From Bacteroidaceae bacterium (GTDB lineage: Bacteria; Bacteroidota; Bacteroidia; Bacteroidales; Bacteroidaceae): a DNA stretch of 64,000 nt. The notes below the pieces were generated by a model. That model ran no database searches, was not told where the DNA came from, and saw only the letters and a program-made list of their open reading frames with translations. The stretch lies in contig JAFTYP010000002.1 of NCBI GenBank assembly GCA_017461345.1, positions 124,001-188,000 on the forward strand, read 5' to 3'. Shown here piece by piece: positions 46,413 through 54,706 of the stretch; the stretch's first letter is position 1, and every line of letters begins with the position of its first letter. Position numbers and translations under genes: made by a program.

Positions 46413-48868
46413 CTCTCCTCAATAAATGGCACCAATTCATTATTGATATACAAGAAAAATGAGATTGATCGGTCAGGATTCCTAACAGCCAACATAGGAT
46501 TACATGTATTGATAGACTCATCATCAGCCTTATTGGCTATGAGTTCAAATGATTCTTGTGAATATGTTCCTGCTGTTTCTGTTGAATACACATAATCACC
46601 TATATAGTCAATGATACCCTTGGATGTCCTAAAGGCGTCTCCCAATAATGCTTTTGCATTGTGTACTTCAATTATATGAGTAATCATTATCAGCAGACCG
46701 TCCCGACTGTAACTACCAAGCAAATATCCAATAGAACCATCAGAACTGTCTGCCATATCTTCACCATCAAAGATAGTTTCAGAGCTGACAGTCATTCGAA
46801 TATCATGTCCTTCGAGTTTATAAGTTTTCAAACGATCTGCCAACACACCTCTTTTGTCATGTGACCAAATAGTGCTATGCAATACGTCATCATGCTCAAC
46901 TCTCTGATTCAATTCGCGTACAAATAGATTAAGCAATGAAGCAATGTCACTATTTGTTGCGAGGAAGGTAGGTGAATAGCAACCACTCCCTTCAAGATAA
47001 AAATTCTTTGTATCTTGCTCTATACGTGACAAGTATGCTTTACGTAACTCAAAAGGATTGCCGTCTTTTGAAGATATACACAACAGATTTGATGAATGGT
47101 TTGTGATACACAAACTGACAACATCCGTTTCGGGAATAGCATAGCTAATGAAATGAAGCAATTCGTTGCTTCCTGTGCAGTCAATAATCAAATCATAATC
47201 TTTTATCTGCTTAATGCTGTCCTCTTGATTACTGTAATTTATATTTCCATAGAATGAACCATCTACAAAAGTGAAGTCATTGACATTATCATGTTGAAGC
47301 CAATAGCCATTATCTTTAATCTCCTTAGCTTTTATAAATGGATTGATTGATAGTATCTTCTTTTTTAAAGCATCAACCTTACTTTCTCCTAAATCAGGAA
47401 GTTGATATGTGCTTCTACAGATATTGCCTGGTTCCACTATGTCATTATCCCATAGCCCTAGAACTGTAACACCGCTTCTTGCTAATGATTCGGCAACTAT
47501 AGACCCCAATGCTCCAAGTCCCACAAGTGCAATTTTCTTACCTTGGAGTCTTTCTGAAAGAACTCCTCTGCCAAAGAATTGTTTATTTTCAATAATCTGG
47601 GGTGATAGTAGCCATAATGGATAAGACACAAGCTTTTTAAGCCTTAATTCTCTAAAGCCCAAATCGAATGATATTTGTTCGTATTGACCAACGTTTCGGT
47701 TTGTATAGTAGATTAACCATTTTATGCTTTCTGTTTCTTTTATACCTAAAGCAAAAAAATGGAACTCATAAGGGTAAACATAGATAGCATAATACTCTTC
47801 TTCTTGTTCTTCGGGTGTCATTTCGTCAAAATCTTTAAAAGACCCAGAAAAAGAAGAAAAAGGATTAATGCCGTTGTCTTTCTTCACTTCTTTTTCGATC
47901 TCCACTAATCCTTCTTTTATTAATTCTTTTATTTGCGGGATTACTTTCGTCGAAACAATTTCTTTCCTTATGCCATTGCCAATATGTGCAGGTAAATAAG
48001 ACTCGTCTTTAGATAGTTCTTCTTTTACTCTATCAAGAGCAGACAATGATTCTTCTAGAGTAAACTTATTCTTTTCACCCATAGAAAAATAATAAGATGG
48101 ATCTATCACCCAAGTCTTGTGTAAATTAAAAGTAGAAAGTAGATGTTCACAAGTTTTTTCATCCCAATCATATTGATTTCTAAGGAGAACGAAATCTTTA
48201 TAAGTGTCTACGCTCTTTGGAGCTTCATCTACAATAATGTATGGTAGTTCGAAATTTGTCAATTCCTTATTTTGAAGAGCATAAAAGCGTTTGTCTGGAG
48301 TCTTGACACAATGGATGGTGCCCATCTTTTCTTTGAAATAATCTAAATCATTGGAGAAGTCTCCGACAAAAGTTAAAATGGCATCACCGTGATATTCACT
48401 TAATTCATCAGCATTCTCCCAACTATATGCGCTCTCAAATGCCAAGGCTTTTCTCACTTTATCATCCTCAATAATGGCTTCTAATTCAGGGCGCATTTGA
48501 CGTGTTATCCACTCTTTGAGACGTAGAACTTCTTGCTCTAACTGGTTCTCAGCAGTTTCAGCAAAAGGGGTGTTCAGGCAAAACCAACCACCATATTTTT
48601 CTGCCTTAGGGTCTCTTCTCGGATTGTGAATCAGATGTGGATACCCAAATAAAGACTTAGTGCGAAACTCCAGCTTCTTATGGGGAAAAGCCTTGGGTAT
48701 TTCAACTCCTAATTCAAGTAGGTGAATTGTATTGAGAACCTCAATACGTCCCACATAACAATTCTTTTCTTCCTTGTCTTCTGATTCCTTAAATTCCTCA
48801 ATGACCCTAAAGTCTGGATGATTCTGGAAATAAGAAGTGTAGAAAGAAGCCTCTTTATATTCAAACAT
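46409..48868 (-). CDS. multidomain E2-like/ThiF (E1-like)/JAB-like protein
   Basis: 819 residues. About 10-130 resembles a prokaryotic E2 domain, with GYPHLIHNPRRDP and a candidate catalytic Cys97 in GGWFCLN followed by a helical tail. A linker of about 300 residues follows. About 435-650 is a ThiF/E1 adenylation domain: KKIALVGLGALGSIVAESLA (ATP loop), LWDNDIVEPGNICRSTYQLP (Asp and Arg of the adenylation site), GESKVDALKKKI, and DLIIDCTGS; a possible E1 Cys is in SLCITNHSSN. The last 130 residues have a JAB-like beginning (GSIGYLLGSYSRDGLL) but lack the Glu and HxH zinc ligands. Order E2-E1 recalls Cap2 of CBASS, but no cyclase is present. It is preceded by a 45-residue peptide gene, 12 bp apart. 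Confidence 0.8.
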   Translation of the reverse strand: MFEYKEASFYTSYFQNHPDFRVIEEFKESEDKEEKNCYVGRIEVLNTIHLLELGVEIPKAFPHKKLEFRTKSLFGYPHLIHNPRRDPKAEKYGGWFCLNTPFAETAENQLEQEVLRLKEWITRQMRPELEAIIEDDKVRKALAFESAYSWENADELSEYHGDAILTFVGDFSNDLDYFKEKMGTIHCVKTPDKRFYALQNKELTNFELPYIIVDEAPKSVDTYKDFVLLRNQYDWDEKTCEHLLSTFNLHKTWVIDPSYYFSMGEKNKFTLEESLSALDRVKEELSKDESYLPAHIGNGIRKEIVSTKVIPQIKELIKEGLVEIEKEVKKDNGINPFSSFSGSFKDFDEMTPEEQEEEYYAIYVYPYEFHFFALGIKETESIKWLIYYTNRNVGQYEQISFDLGFRELRLKKLVSYPLWLLSPQIIENKQFFGRGVLSERLQGKKIALVGLGALGSIVAESLARSGVTVLGLWDNDIVEPGNICRSTYQLPDLGESKVDALKKKILSINPFIKAKEIKDNGYWLQHDNVNDFTFVDGSFYGNINYSNQEDSIKQIKDYDLIIDCTGSNELLHFISYAIPETDVVSLCITNHSSNLLCISSKDGNPFELRKAYLSRIEQDTKNFYLEGSGCYSPTFLATNSDIASLLNLFVRELNQRVEHDDVLHSTIWSHDKRGVLADRLKTYKLEGHDIRMTVSSETIFDGEDMADSSDGSIGYLLGSYSRDGLLIMITHIIEVHNAKALLGDAFRTSKGIIDYIGDYVYSTETAGTYSQESFELIANKADDESINTCNPMLAVRNPDRSISFFLYINNELVPFIEES

Positions 48869-48880
48869 GTCTTCTCGTAT

Positions 48881-49018
48881 TTATGCGTGACCTCTTGGAG
48901 ATGGTGTTGATGACGGAGGATTCTGAGTCGATACTCTCGTCTCAGGTTCTTTACGAGTAGTTCTTAGAACGGTCTTGCTTGAAGAGCCGATACCATTGTA
49001 TGAAGGATTGTTTGCCAT
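48881..49018 (-). CDS. 45-residue disordered peptide, candidate modifier or substrate of the E2-E1 protein
   Basis: A small open frame starting ATGGCAAACAATCC at 49018 and ending TAA at 48881, 12 bp before the E2-E1 gene and on the same strand. The product begins MANNPSYNGIGSSSKTVLRT and ends PPSSTPSPRGHA. It is rich in Ser, Thr, Pro and Arg, has no Cys and no predicted fold, and has only two Lys. It does not end in Gly-Gly as ubiquitin-like modifiers usually do. Its own -7 element lies 21-28 bp upstream. The position suggests it is the modifier (Pup-like in being short and disordered) or the peptide substrate (as MccA is for the E1-like MccB). I know no family for it. Confidence 0.65.
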   Translation of the reverse strand: MANNPSYNGIGSSSKTVLRTTRKEPETRVSTQNPPSSTPSPRGHA

Positions 49019-49038
49019 ATAATAAAGTTTTTTATTTA

Positions 49039-49046
49039 CAAAGGTA
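49039..49046 (-). promoter_or_regulatory. -7 element TACCTTTG for the peptide/E2-E1 operon
   Basis: Exact TAnnTTTG match on the minus strand, 21 bp upstream of the peptide ATG. The remaining 49,047-49,275 is AT-rich and has no gene. Confidence 0.6.
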
Positions 49047-49275
49047 CAATTTCTACCTCAATTATGTGCATCGTTTGTCTTAAAACATGCTAAATTTACA
49101 ACAAATTGTCCTTCAACTATCATCTTGAAGTCACAAACAGAGTCATACCTGCGATCAGACAATACTTGTATATGAAGAATATCCTAAATAATCACATTCT
49201 GTTTAATCGCTGCAATACTGACAATCAGCCTTCTTACAGGAACAAACAATTCTTGTAAACGGGGTTACATAATCT

Positions 49276-49676
49276 TCGACCGCATCGACATACATTGCGA
49301 GATACAGCCTGTGCCCTTCGCACAACTGTCGCAGATGCAGCCGGGCGAACCGAGTGCCGTCATTCGCGAAAGGGTTGTCAGGGCCAGGAAGATACAAGAA
49401 GAACGTTTCCGTCCCTATCCCGGCATACACAACAATGCTATGATGACGGAAAGGATGCTCCACACATTTGCCGAACCCGATGCAGCATCCATGGACATGC
49501 TGCGTATGGCAATGGAACGCCTCAAACTCAGTGCCCGTGCCTATAGCCGCATCTTGAAGGTGGCACGCACCATCGCCGACCTAGAAGGCAGCGAAAAAGT
49601 CCAGAGCCACCACATTGCCGAAGCCATCGGCTACCGTAGTCTGGACCGCGGCGACTGGGCAGAAAGAGGGGTGTAA
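49276..49676 (+). pseudogene. duplicated 3' end of comM
   Basis: In frame with, and about 94% identical to, the last 401 bp of comM, ending SLDRGDWAERGV. It lacks the promoter, N-terminal domain and Walker motifs; an internal Met (49311) could open only 121 residues. It is most likely the chromosome's original comM end, displaced when the island delivered a replacement end. Confidence 0.9.
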
Positions 49677-49762
49677 CCTCCTGAAGACGTTCGCCCCTCT
49701 TTGCAAAGGATTCCACACCCAAAAGCAAGAAAAAACAACCTCAATGCAAGAGGTCTGAAAAA

Positions 49763-49850
49763 CACACGAGAGAACTTCGAAAACTTCTGCAGTGAAGTTG
49801 CCCAACTTCTCTGCAGAAGTTTGTCAATTACTCACGAGAAGTTTTACAAG
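49763..49850. repeat. 4 x 22-bp array, CTGCAG/GAAGTT type
   Basis: GAACTT, GAAGTT, GAAGTT and GAAGTT start at 49772, 49794, 49816 and 49838, exactly 22 bp apart. CTGCAG sits in the second and third units; the fourth has CTCACGAG instead. A CTGCAGTCCACTTGGCAAA block follows at 49875-49893, the exact reverse complement of 10249-10267 in the other array of this type. Confidence 0.8.
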
Positions 49851-50153
49851 CCGACGAGTGGCAGATTTTTGCCCCTGCAGTCCACTTGGCAAAATGGACG
49901 CGTCCGTTTGGACAAGCGGACTGTTGTGTTTGTGTCTTCCTGTTTTTGGTTGTCGGTTTGGAGACTTAATCCGACATGCAGTTTTCCGGTTTCTGTCTTA
50001 TTCCCATACCTGATTGACCGTTTAAATCCTTAATCCCATAATTGCTTTTCAATCGGTTGTTTTGTTGCGGTTGTTGTATCCAAGCATGTCGTTTCTTAGG
50101 CTGTGCCTTACAATGCCTATCGGGATTTCTGCAACAAAGGCAGTTATAGTTTT

Positions 50154-50340
50154 TCACCTTCTGTCTGTATTCTTGCCCGTTTTACGGTTTGTTCCTTTCT
50201 GCTGCTCCACATCTTGCGGATTTGCCCCCTTAAAGCCTGCTGTCTGTTTGGGTATCGTCGTGTTGATGCTCACGTGAGGTCTGTGGTTATTGTAAAAGTC
50301 CACGCTTTTCCTATATGCCATAGTTAACCGAGAATAAACA
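50154..50340 (-). pseudogene. C-terminal remnant of an IS3-type transposase (OrfB)
   Basis: The minus strand encodes MAYRKSVDFYNNHRPHVSIN and continues TTIPKQTAGFKGANPQ to a TGA at 50154-50156. YNNxRPHxS is the hallmark end of the DDE integrase core of IS3-family OrfB. Only about 55-60 residues remain; the DDE residues and any OrfA are absent. The rest of 49,894-50,635 shows no intact gene. A short plus frame ending VAVEMGV (50356-50568) is unrecognised and may be another fragment. Confidence 0.7.
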
Positions 50341-50635
50341 TATCCAGGCCGGGCTTTGACTGGTAGGGGAACAAGGAAGGAGGAACTATGCCGAAGCGTT
50401 TACCGTTGTTGCTGCCGGTTTTGGGAACTGACGTTTCCCTTTGGTCAGGCTGTTATTGGAGATTCTCTAATTGTACAAGGCAAGAAGGGGACTCTTGCCA
50501 AAGCCCTCAAAAGCAAGAAGTTTATTAATACTGCCAACATCAAAGTTGCTGTCGAAATGGGAGTGTAAGACTTTCTCGACAGGTTTTTGTCCTACCGGAG
50601 TAATTTTTGCTTTCAACAAGGCCCGTTACCGGCTT

Positions 50636-51526
50636 TCATTTCTTTTCCGAAAAGAACCTCAACACCTGATGTGGCTGCACATTTTTCATGACAACCTTAC
50701 ATTCTGAATCAAGAATGTAAATAACAGGTAATCCTTTTATCTCGTACAATTGCTTGTCGTAAATAACCATCTTTTCATCACAGGCATCAATCCACCCATC
50801 CGGAGCAGATGATTTCTCCCATACCTTAGTCTTTCCCTCCACACATACAGACAGAACTGTAAGTCTTTTATCATCAACCATATCCTTGATGATTGCAGAA
50901 GCAGCAAGTTGCTCTTTTGCATCCATACATACGTTACAATCCGGGTCGCCAAACAATAACAACACATATTCACCACCACAAACATCCCATAATTCACCTC
51001 TCATGCCATTGCGACACAAGTATGTGAAATTGGCAGCCCTGGTGCCTAAGCGGTTTTTCTTTGCCATCTTAAGGTCAAACTTATACTCTCCCTTATCCAA
51101 TTCAGACAAGCCTTTGCTTGCAACCACCTTCTCAAGCATAAGCAAGTACAAATCCTCATTGTAAACCGGAGACAGCGGTTCTGAAAGATATTTTTCTGCC
51201 AATGCAACGAAATAAGGCGTCATCTTGGGATTGGTATTCATTCGTGCCACCAAAGCCTCAAAAGCCGCCTCACGCTGAGTGACATAAGGCATGATACTTA
51301 TAAAATTGGAGAAACCTTGTTCCGACACGTCCTTATTCCCAATAAGCCCATTGTCTGAAAATTCATACAAGTCCCAATAATGCAAAGCCAAATAGTTAGC
51401 CCTTGCCTCCGGGGTTTTGATAGTAGAAGGCACCACAGGAAGAGGGAACGAGTCTTTTTGCGCCTGTAGCACAACAGACGCAAACATCACAAAAAGAAAT
51501 ATGATTGCGAAACGGGGAAATCTCAT
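50636..51526 (-). CDS. exported DUF5106-type protein with thioredoxin-like C-terminus
   Basis: Start chosen at MRFPRFAIIFLFVMFASVVLQA (51526), a signal peptide; the frame extends 15 codons upstream without one. 296 residues. About 25-150 is helical and matches the DUF5106 style (TPEARANYLALHYWDLYEF). About 165-296 is thioredoxin-like, with VLLLFGDPDCNVCMDAKEQL holding a CNVC redox pair, and GLPVIYILDSECKVV with the cis-Pro. It is probably periplasmic, reducing or shuffling disulfides, or lipid-anchored stress-related as in other Bacteroidales. It lies downstream of the fimbrial operon but is separated by a terminator. Confidence 0.8.
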   Translation of the reverse strand: MRFPRFAIIFLFVMFASVVLQAQKDSFPLPVVPSTIKTPEARANYLALHYWDLYEFSDNGLIGNKDVSEQGFSNFISIMPYVTQREAAFEALVARMNTNPKMTPYFVALAEKYLSEPLSPVYNEDLYLLMLEKVVASKGLSELDKGEYKFDLKMAKKNRLGTRAANFTYLCRNGMRGELWDVCGGEYVLLLFGDPDCNVCMDAKEQLAASAIIKDMVDDKRLTVLSVCVEGKTKVWEKSSAPDGWIDACDEKMVIYDKQLYEIKGLPVIYILDSECKVVMKNVQPHQVLRFFSEKK

Positions 51527-51585
51527 ATAATGATATTTTTTCTTTGCAATATTACAAAAAAAACACAACATTCAATACCTTTGAG

Positions 51586-51626
51586 AGAAAAAATCGTCCG
51601 GCTCCGCTTAAGCAAAGCCGGACGAT
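51586..51626 (-). terminator. terminator of the fimbrial operon
   Basis: Read on the minus strand, ATCGTCCGGCT pairs with AGCCGGACGAT and is followed by six T, 27 bp after the last fimbrial stop codon. Confidence 0.9.
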
Positions 51627-51652
51627 TAAGGTATCATGCAATCGCAGAAGGA

Positions 51653-54600
51653 TTAAATTGACACATTCAAAACCACGTTAGGCGAATTGAAAAGTTCATT
51701 CAGACTACCAATCTTACAATCATAGTCGACACCACCAATGTTAAAATTAAACTCTATTTCGTCCATAGTCCAATTGGATTCATATTCAGAGCGGAGATTA
51801 AGGCTATATTTGCCGTCTTCGGTGACTTCTATTGAACCGATACGCACATTGTCCTTAGAGCGGGCAAATGCCACAAACGCATCCTTAGGCACGTCATGAA
51901 GCGAACCTCCATCATTGTACTGAATCGTGCCGGTGATTTTTTTGTTCCGCAATCTGAACACCTTGTCGTAAAACACCACCTTCTCTTTATTAGAACTAAT
52001 CTTAATGTCACCGGCAGCGGTCACTCTGTTCGTCTTAAAAGGAAGGGTCTTACGCTCGCCGGCCTGGCTTGAAGCAGAATTGTCCTTTAACAGAGCCTCC
52101 CCTGTTCCGAAATTGCGCTCCGCATCACGCGTAGATTCAACTTTATATACAAAGCGACCATTGACTGTAGGATGGGCAAACAGTTTGGCGTCTGTAAGGT
52201 TGAAGGTGGCAAGACGGCTCTCGTCGATGGTCAGCATAGGCGCATCTATATAGATTTCGAAAGACTCGCCGAACGGGTCTACACACGCTCCATCTGAACC
52301 CTCAAAACTTGTGACATCGAAAGATATGTCCACATTCTGGTTTGGCTGATATGTCAGTTCTATATTACTCACGTTCTCTTCATTCTGTCCTGTCGTATTC
52401 TCTCCCATACCATTTACACGTGCTGCAAAGCGGAAAGGACGGTATGTGGCAAGTTCGAAGATTACAGAACGATAGGAATTACCCGTATATGCTGCTCCGG
52501 CATTTGCAGGGAGTGCAGAGGGATTCTCGTTTGTATTAGACGCTATTCGCACCACATCATCACTCTCCGGCCTGTTCGTTTTCAAATGCAGAGCATAATG
52601 GCCTGTATTTCCCGAAACAGGATTCTTTGGCATGAACATCACCACACGTCCGTTGGTCGACGTTTCCCAATAACTCTCGTTCACTTCATAGTAATTGCAT
52701 TCACGAGTCAATCCGCCAGGAATCGGTTCGTCATCAGCATAATGGTCAAGAGTCTTGGAATAAAGGAGGAACTCATCATTCTCTTCCACATTTATCGCAA
52801 CAGGAGGATTTGTTGAGTTGTCCATCATGACCATGTTAAAATCAACGTGCGCATAACGTTTTTTAGGCACAAGTTTGTAAAAGACATACTCATCCTTGGC
52901 ATATGTTCCTCCTGACGAACTGCCATGAAATTCATTGAGCCCGCTTACGGTTATTGTCCGTTGGTATCCTGAGAATTCAAATGTCTTTTCCAGTGTCTCA
53001 AAATGTTTAGCCTCAAGCCAAATGCTCTCTTTGTCACCATCTTCATGGGTCAGGATATTTTCGAAATAGACTCTATGGACGCCCGGCCCTTCTACAATAT
53101 ATTCATACTTGTAGTCATGGTTTGCATAATCAGCACCGAACCACTCGTCATCGCCCTTGCGTATGACAGGCAGTTGCATACCAGAAGCGGAACGCACATC
53201 CAGACTATTCACCGTAATCAAGACAGGGAATGGATAAAGTACATGCGGACACTCCTCTGGTATCGTAAATTTCACTGTAACGAACTGGCCTGTTGTACCT
53301 CCATACACCTGTGTTCCCACCCATGCAGGAGTAAACGTCTGTGTCCTGATTACATTTATCTCGATTGTCCTTTGCAAGCGGCCTTTCTTGACCAACAAAG
53401 TGCCCGTCTGCACGTCTTTAGCCATCGGGTTCAATCTTATTGTCACACACCCTTCTCCCACATTTCCATTGACCGCAAACTCATGACTGACAAAATTATG
53501 CTGCGCCACGTCATTATCACCTAACCATGAAACATTGGCAATATCCTCAGCAGTCAAAGTTCCTGTTTTGCTTGTCACTGTATAATACACATTGTAGTTC
53601 GCACCTGCCTTGTCTGCTCCAAGAACAAGTCCAGTTTCTTTGACTTCAAGTTTGAAAGTATCATCCTCTACAGCCTTTACCCAACTATCTATACTTATCC
53701 ACACATTGTTGGTAAAAGGAGCCTCGAGAGCCTCTGCAAAAGTTTCACTGCCATGCGTCAACTCTCCACTTATATTAAGCACATACGAATGATTGCGACG
53801 AATCATCAGTTGCTCTCCTTCCGCATCAACAAGAGCCACACGGTAGTATTTTTCCTGCGTCTCACCCCGAGGAACGCCTCGTATGATTACGCTGACGGGA
53901 TTGTCTATAGAATTTTTATGTTCAAATATATAATCTTCCTCCTTGGTATTGACTTCCTCAATATCACTCATCATCACAGTATTGTGCGGAAGCGTTACAT
54001 ACGGTGTTGTTCCAGGCCACACAAAACCTTCATCATTAGAATACGGTGCGACAGTCCCGAACGCATGGATGTTTGTTGTGACAAAACCTGTAACCTGTAT
54101 ATAAGAGGTATTCCAATCTGCAATTGAAACCTTAGCCTGATTACGAATAAGAACCAATCCATTTGGCAATTTGGCCAATTCACTCTTCAAATCCGGTCCA
54201 TTGCCGCTTGCCTCAAAACGCGCCCAATAAACCAACATACCTGAGGCACCTTCCATATCTGCAAGAACAGAGGCCTCCGTCTTGTTTATGAAATCCTCAT
54301 TGGAAAAAAGTCCCGGATTTTGATTTGCAACGAAATGTACTATCTGGGTCTCCTCAGGAATAATCGCATCAAATGTTCCGCTTGTTCCTGTTTTCTTTGT
54401 AAGTGTTGCCTCAACAGTAGTAATAAACAAACCATAAGGATTGAAACAGAACAATATCATATTGTGCACATCAACGCCGTCCGGATCGACGCTACGCACT
54501 TTCACCGCCTCCATTTCACTTATCTCTGCATCAAAACTGATTCTGACATAGCCCTCTGGAACACCATATTGTTCCGGTGCCGTATACCAATCATCGTCGG

Positions 54601-54667
54601 TACATGAAACGAAGCCGATAAAACAGCAAAACACTATCGTCAGTATGCTAAAAATCCTCATTTTCAT
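51653..54667 (-). CDS. large fimbrial-operon lipoprotein, DUF4906-like
   Basis: Start at MKMRIFSILTIVFCCFIGFVSC (54667); the lipobox Cys is residue 22. 1004 residues. About 30-330 looks like a fimbrillin-type beta domain (YVRISFDAEIS, HNMILFCFNPYGLFI). Then come several beta-sandwich repeats, including KKGRLQRTIEINVIRTQTF after a BACON-like stretch (LEVKETGLVLGADK). It is the last and largest subunit gene, so a tip adhesin or surface accessory is likely. Gene order is the main support. It carries no TRA processing motif near the N-terminus, though KVRSVDP (about 53-59) is a possible Arg site. Confidence 0.72.
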   Translation of the reverse strand: MKMRIFSILTIVFCCFIGFVSCTDDDWYTAPEQYGVPEGYVRISFDAEISEMEAVKVRSVDPDGVDVHNMILFCFNPYGLFITTVEATLTKKTGTSGTFDAIIPEETQIVHFVANQNPGLFSNEDFINKTEASVLADMEGASGMLVYWARFEASGNGPDLKSELAKLPNGLVLIRNQAKVSIADWNTSYIQVTGFVTTNIHAFGTVAPYSNDEGFVWPGTTPYVTLPHNTVMMSDIEEVNTKEEDYIFEHKNSIDNPVSVIIRGVPRGETQEKYYRVALVDAEGEQLMIRRNHSYVLNISGELTHGSETFAEALEAPFTNNVWISIDSWVKAVEDDTFKLEVKETGLVLGADKAGANYNVYYTVTSKTGTLTAEDIANVSWLGDNDVAQHNFVSHEFAVNGNVGEGCVTIRLNPMAKDVQTGTLLVKKGRLQRTIEINVIRTQTFTPAWVGTQVYGGTTGQFVTVKFTIPEECPHVLYPFPVLITVNSLDVRSASGMQLPVIRKGDDEWFGADYANHDYKYEYIVEGPGVHRVYFENILTHEDGDKESIWLEAKHFETLEKTFEFSGYQRTITVSGLNEFHGSSSGGTYAKDEYVFYKLVPKKRYAHVDFNMVMMDNSTNPPVAINVEENDEFLLYSKTLDHYADDEPIPGGLTRECNYYEVNESYWETSTNGRVVMFMPKNPVSGNTGHYALHLKTNRPESDDVVRIASNTNENPSALPANAGAAYTGNSYRSVIFELATYRPFRFAARVNGMGENTTGQNEENVSNIELTYQPNQNVDISFDVTSFEGSDGACVDPFGESFEIYIDAPMLTIDESRLATFNLTDAKLFAHPTVNGRFVYKVESTRDAERNFGTGEALLKDNSASSQAGERKTLPFKTNRVTAAGDIKISSNKEKVVFYDKVFRLRNKKITGTIQYNDGGSLHDVPKDAFVAFARSKDNVRIGSIEVTEDGKYSLNLRSEYESNWTMDEIEFNFNIGGVDYDCKIGSLNELFNSPNVVLNVSI

Positions 54668-54706
54668 AATACAACCTTTATCCTTGTTTTTAATAAACAT
54701 ATTTAC

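Larger units (their letters stand above)
42729..49676. mobile_element. genomic island at comM carrying a PLD/SecA-like/E2-E1 module
   Basis: The segment starts after intact comM and ends with a second comM 3' end. The two 401-bp copies (42328-42728, 49276-49676) align without gaps, with roughly 25 differences by eye, mostly at third codon positions. The interior is AT-rich and uses T/A-ending codons, unlike the flanks. No integrase, transposase or tRNA is visible inside, so entry by homologous recombination through the comM end, or loss of the integrase, is inferred. Confidence 0.8.

Noticed and set aside
42797..49018. Type II CBASS, DISARM or Mokosh system.
   Set aside because: No cGAS-like nucleotidyltransferase or effector for CBASS, no DrmA/DrmB helicase pair for DISARM, and the motor is SecA-like, not the SF1 helicase of Mokosh.
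49311..49676. Functional short comM-like gene.
   Set aside because: It is the 3' end only, without Walker motifs, promoter or N-terminal domain.
50356..50568. 70-residue plus-strand gene ending VAVEMGV.
   Set aside because: The N-terminal part is Cys/Arg-rich and unconvincing; at most the last 40 codons are a gene fragment, which I could not identify.
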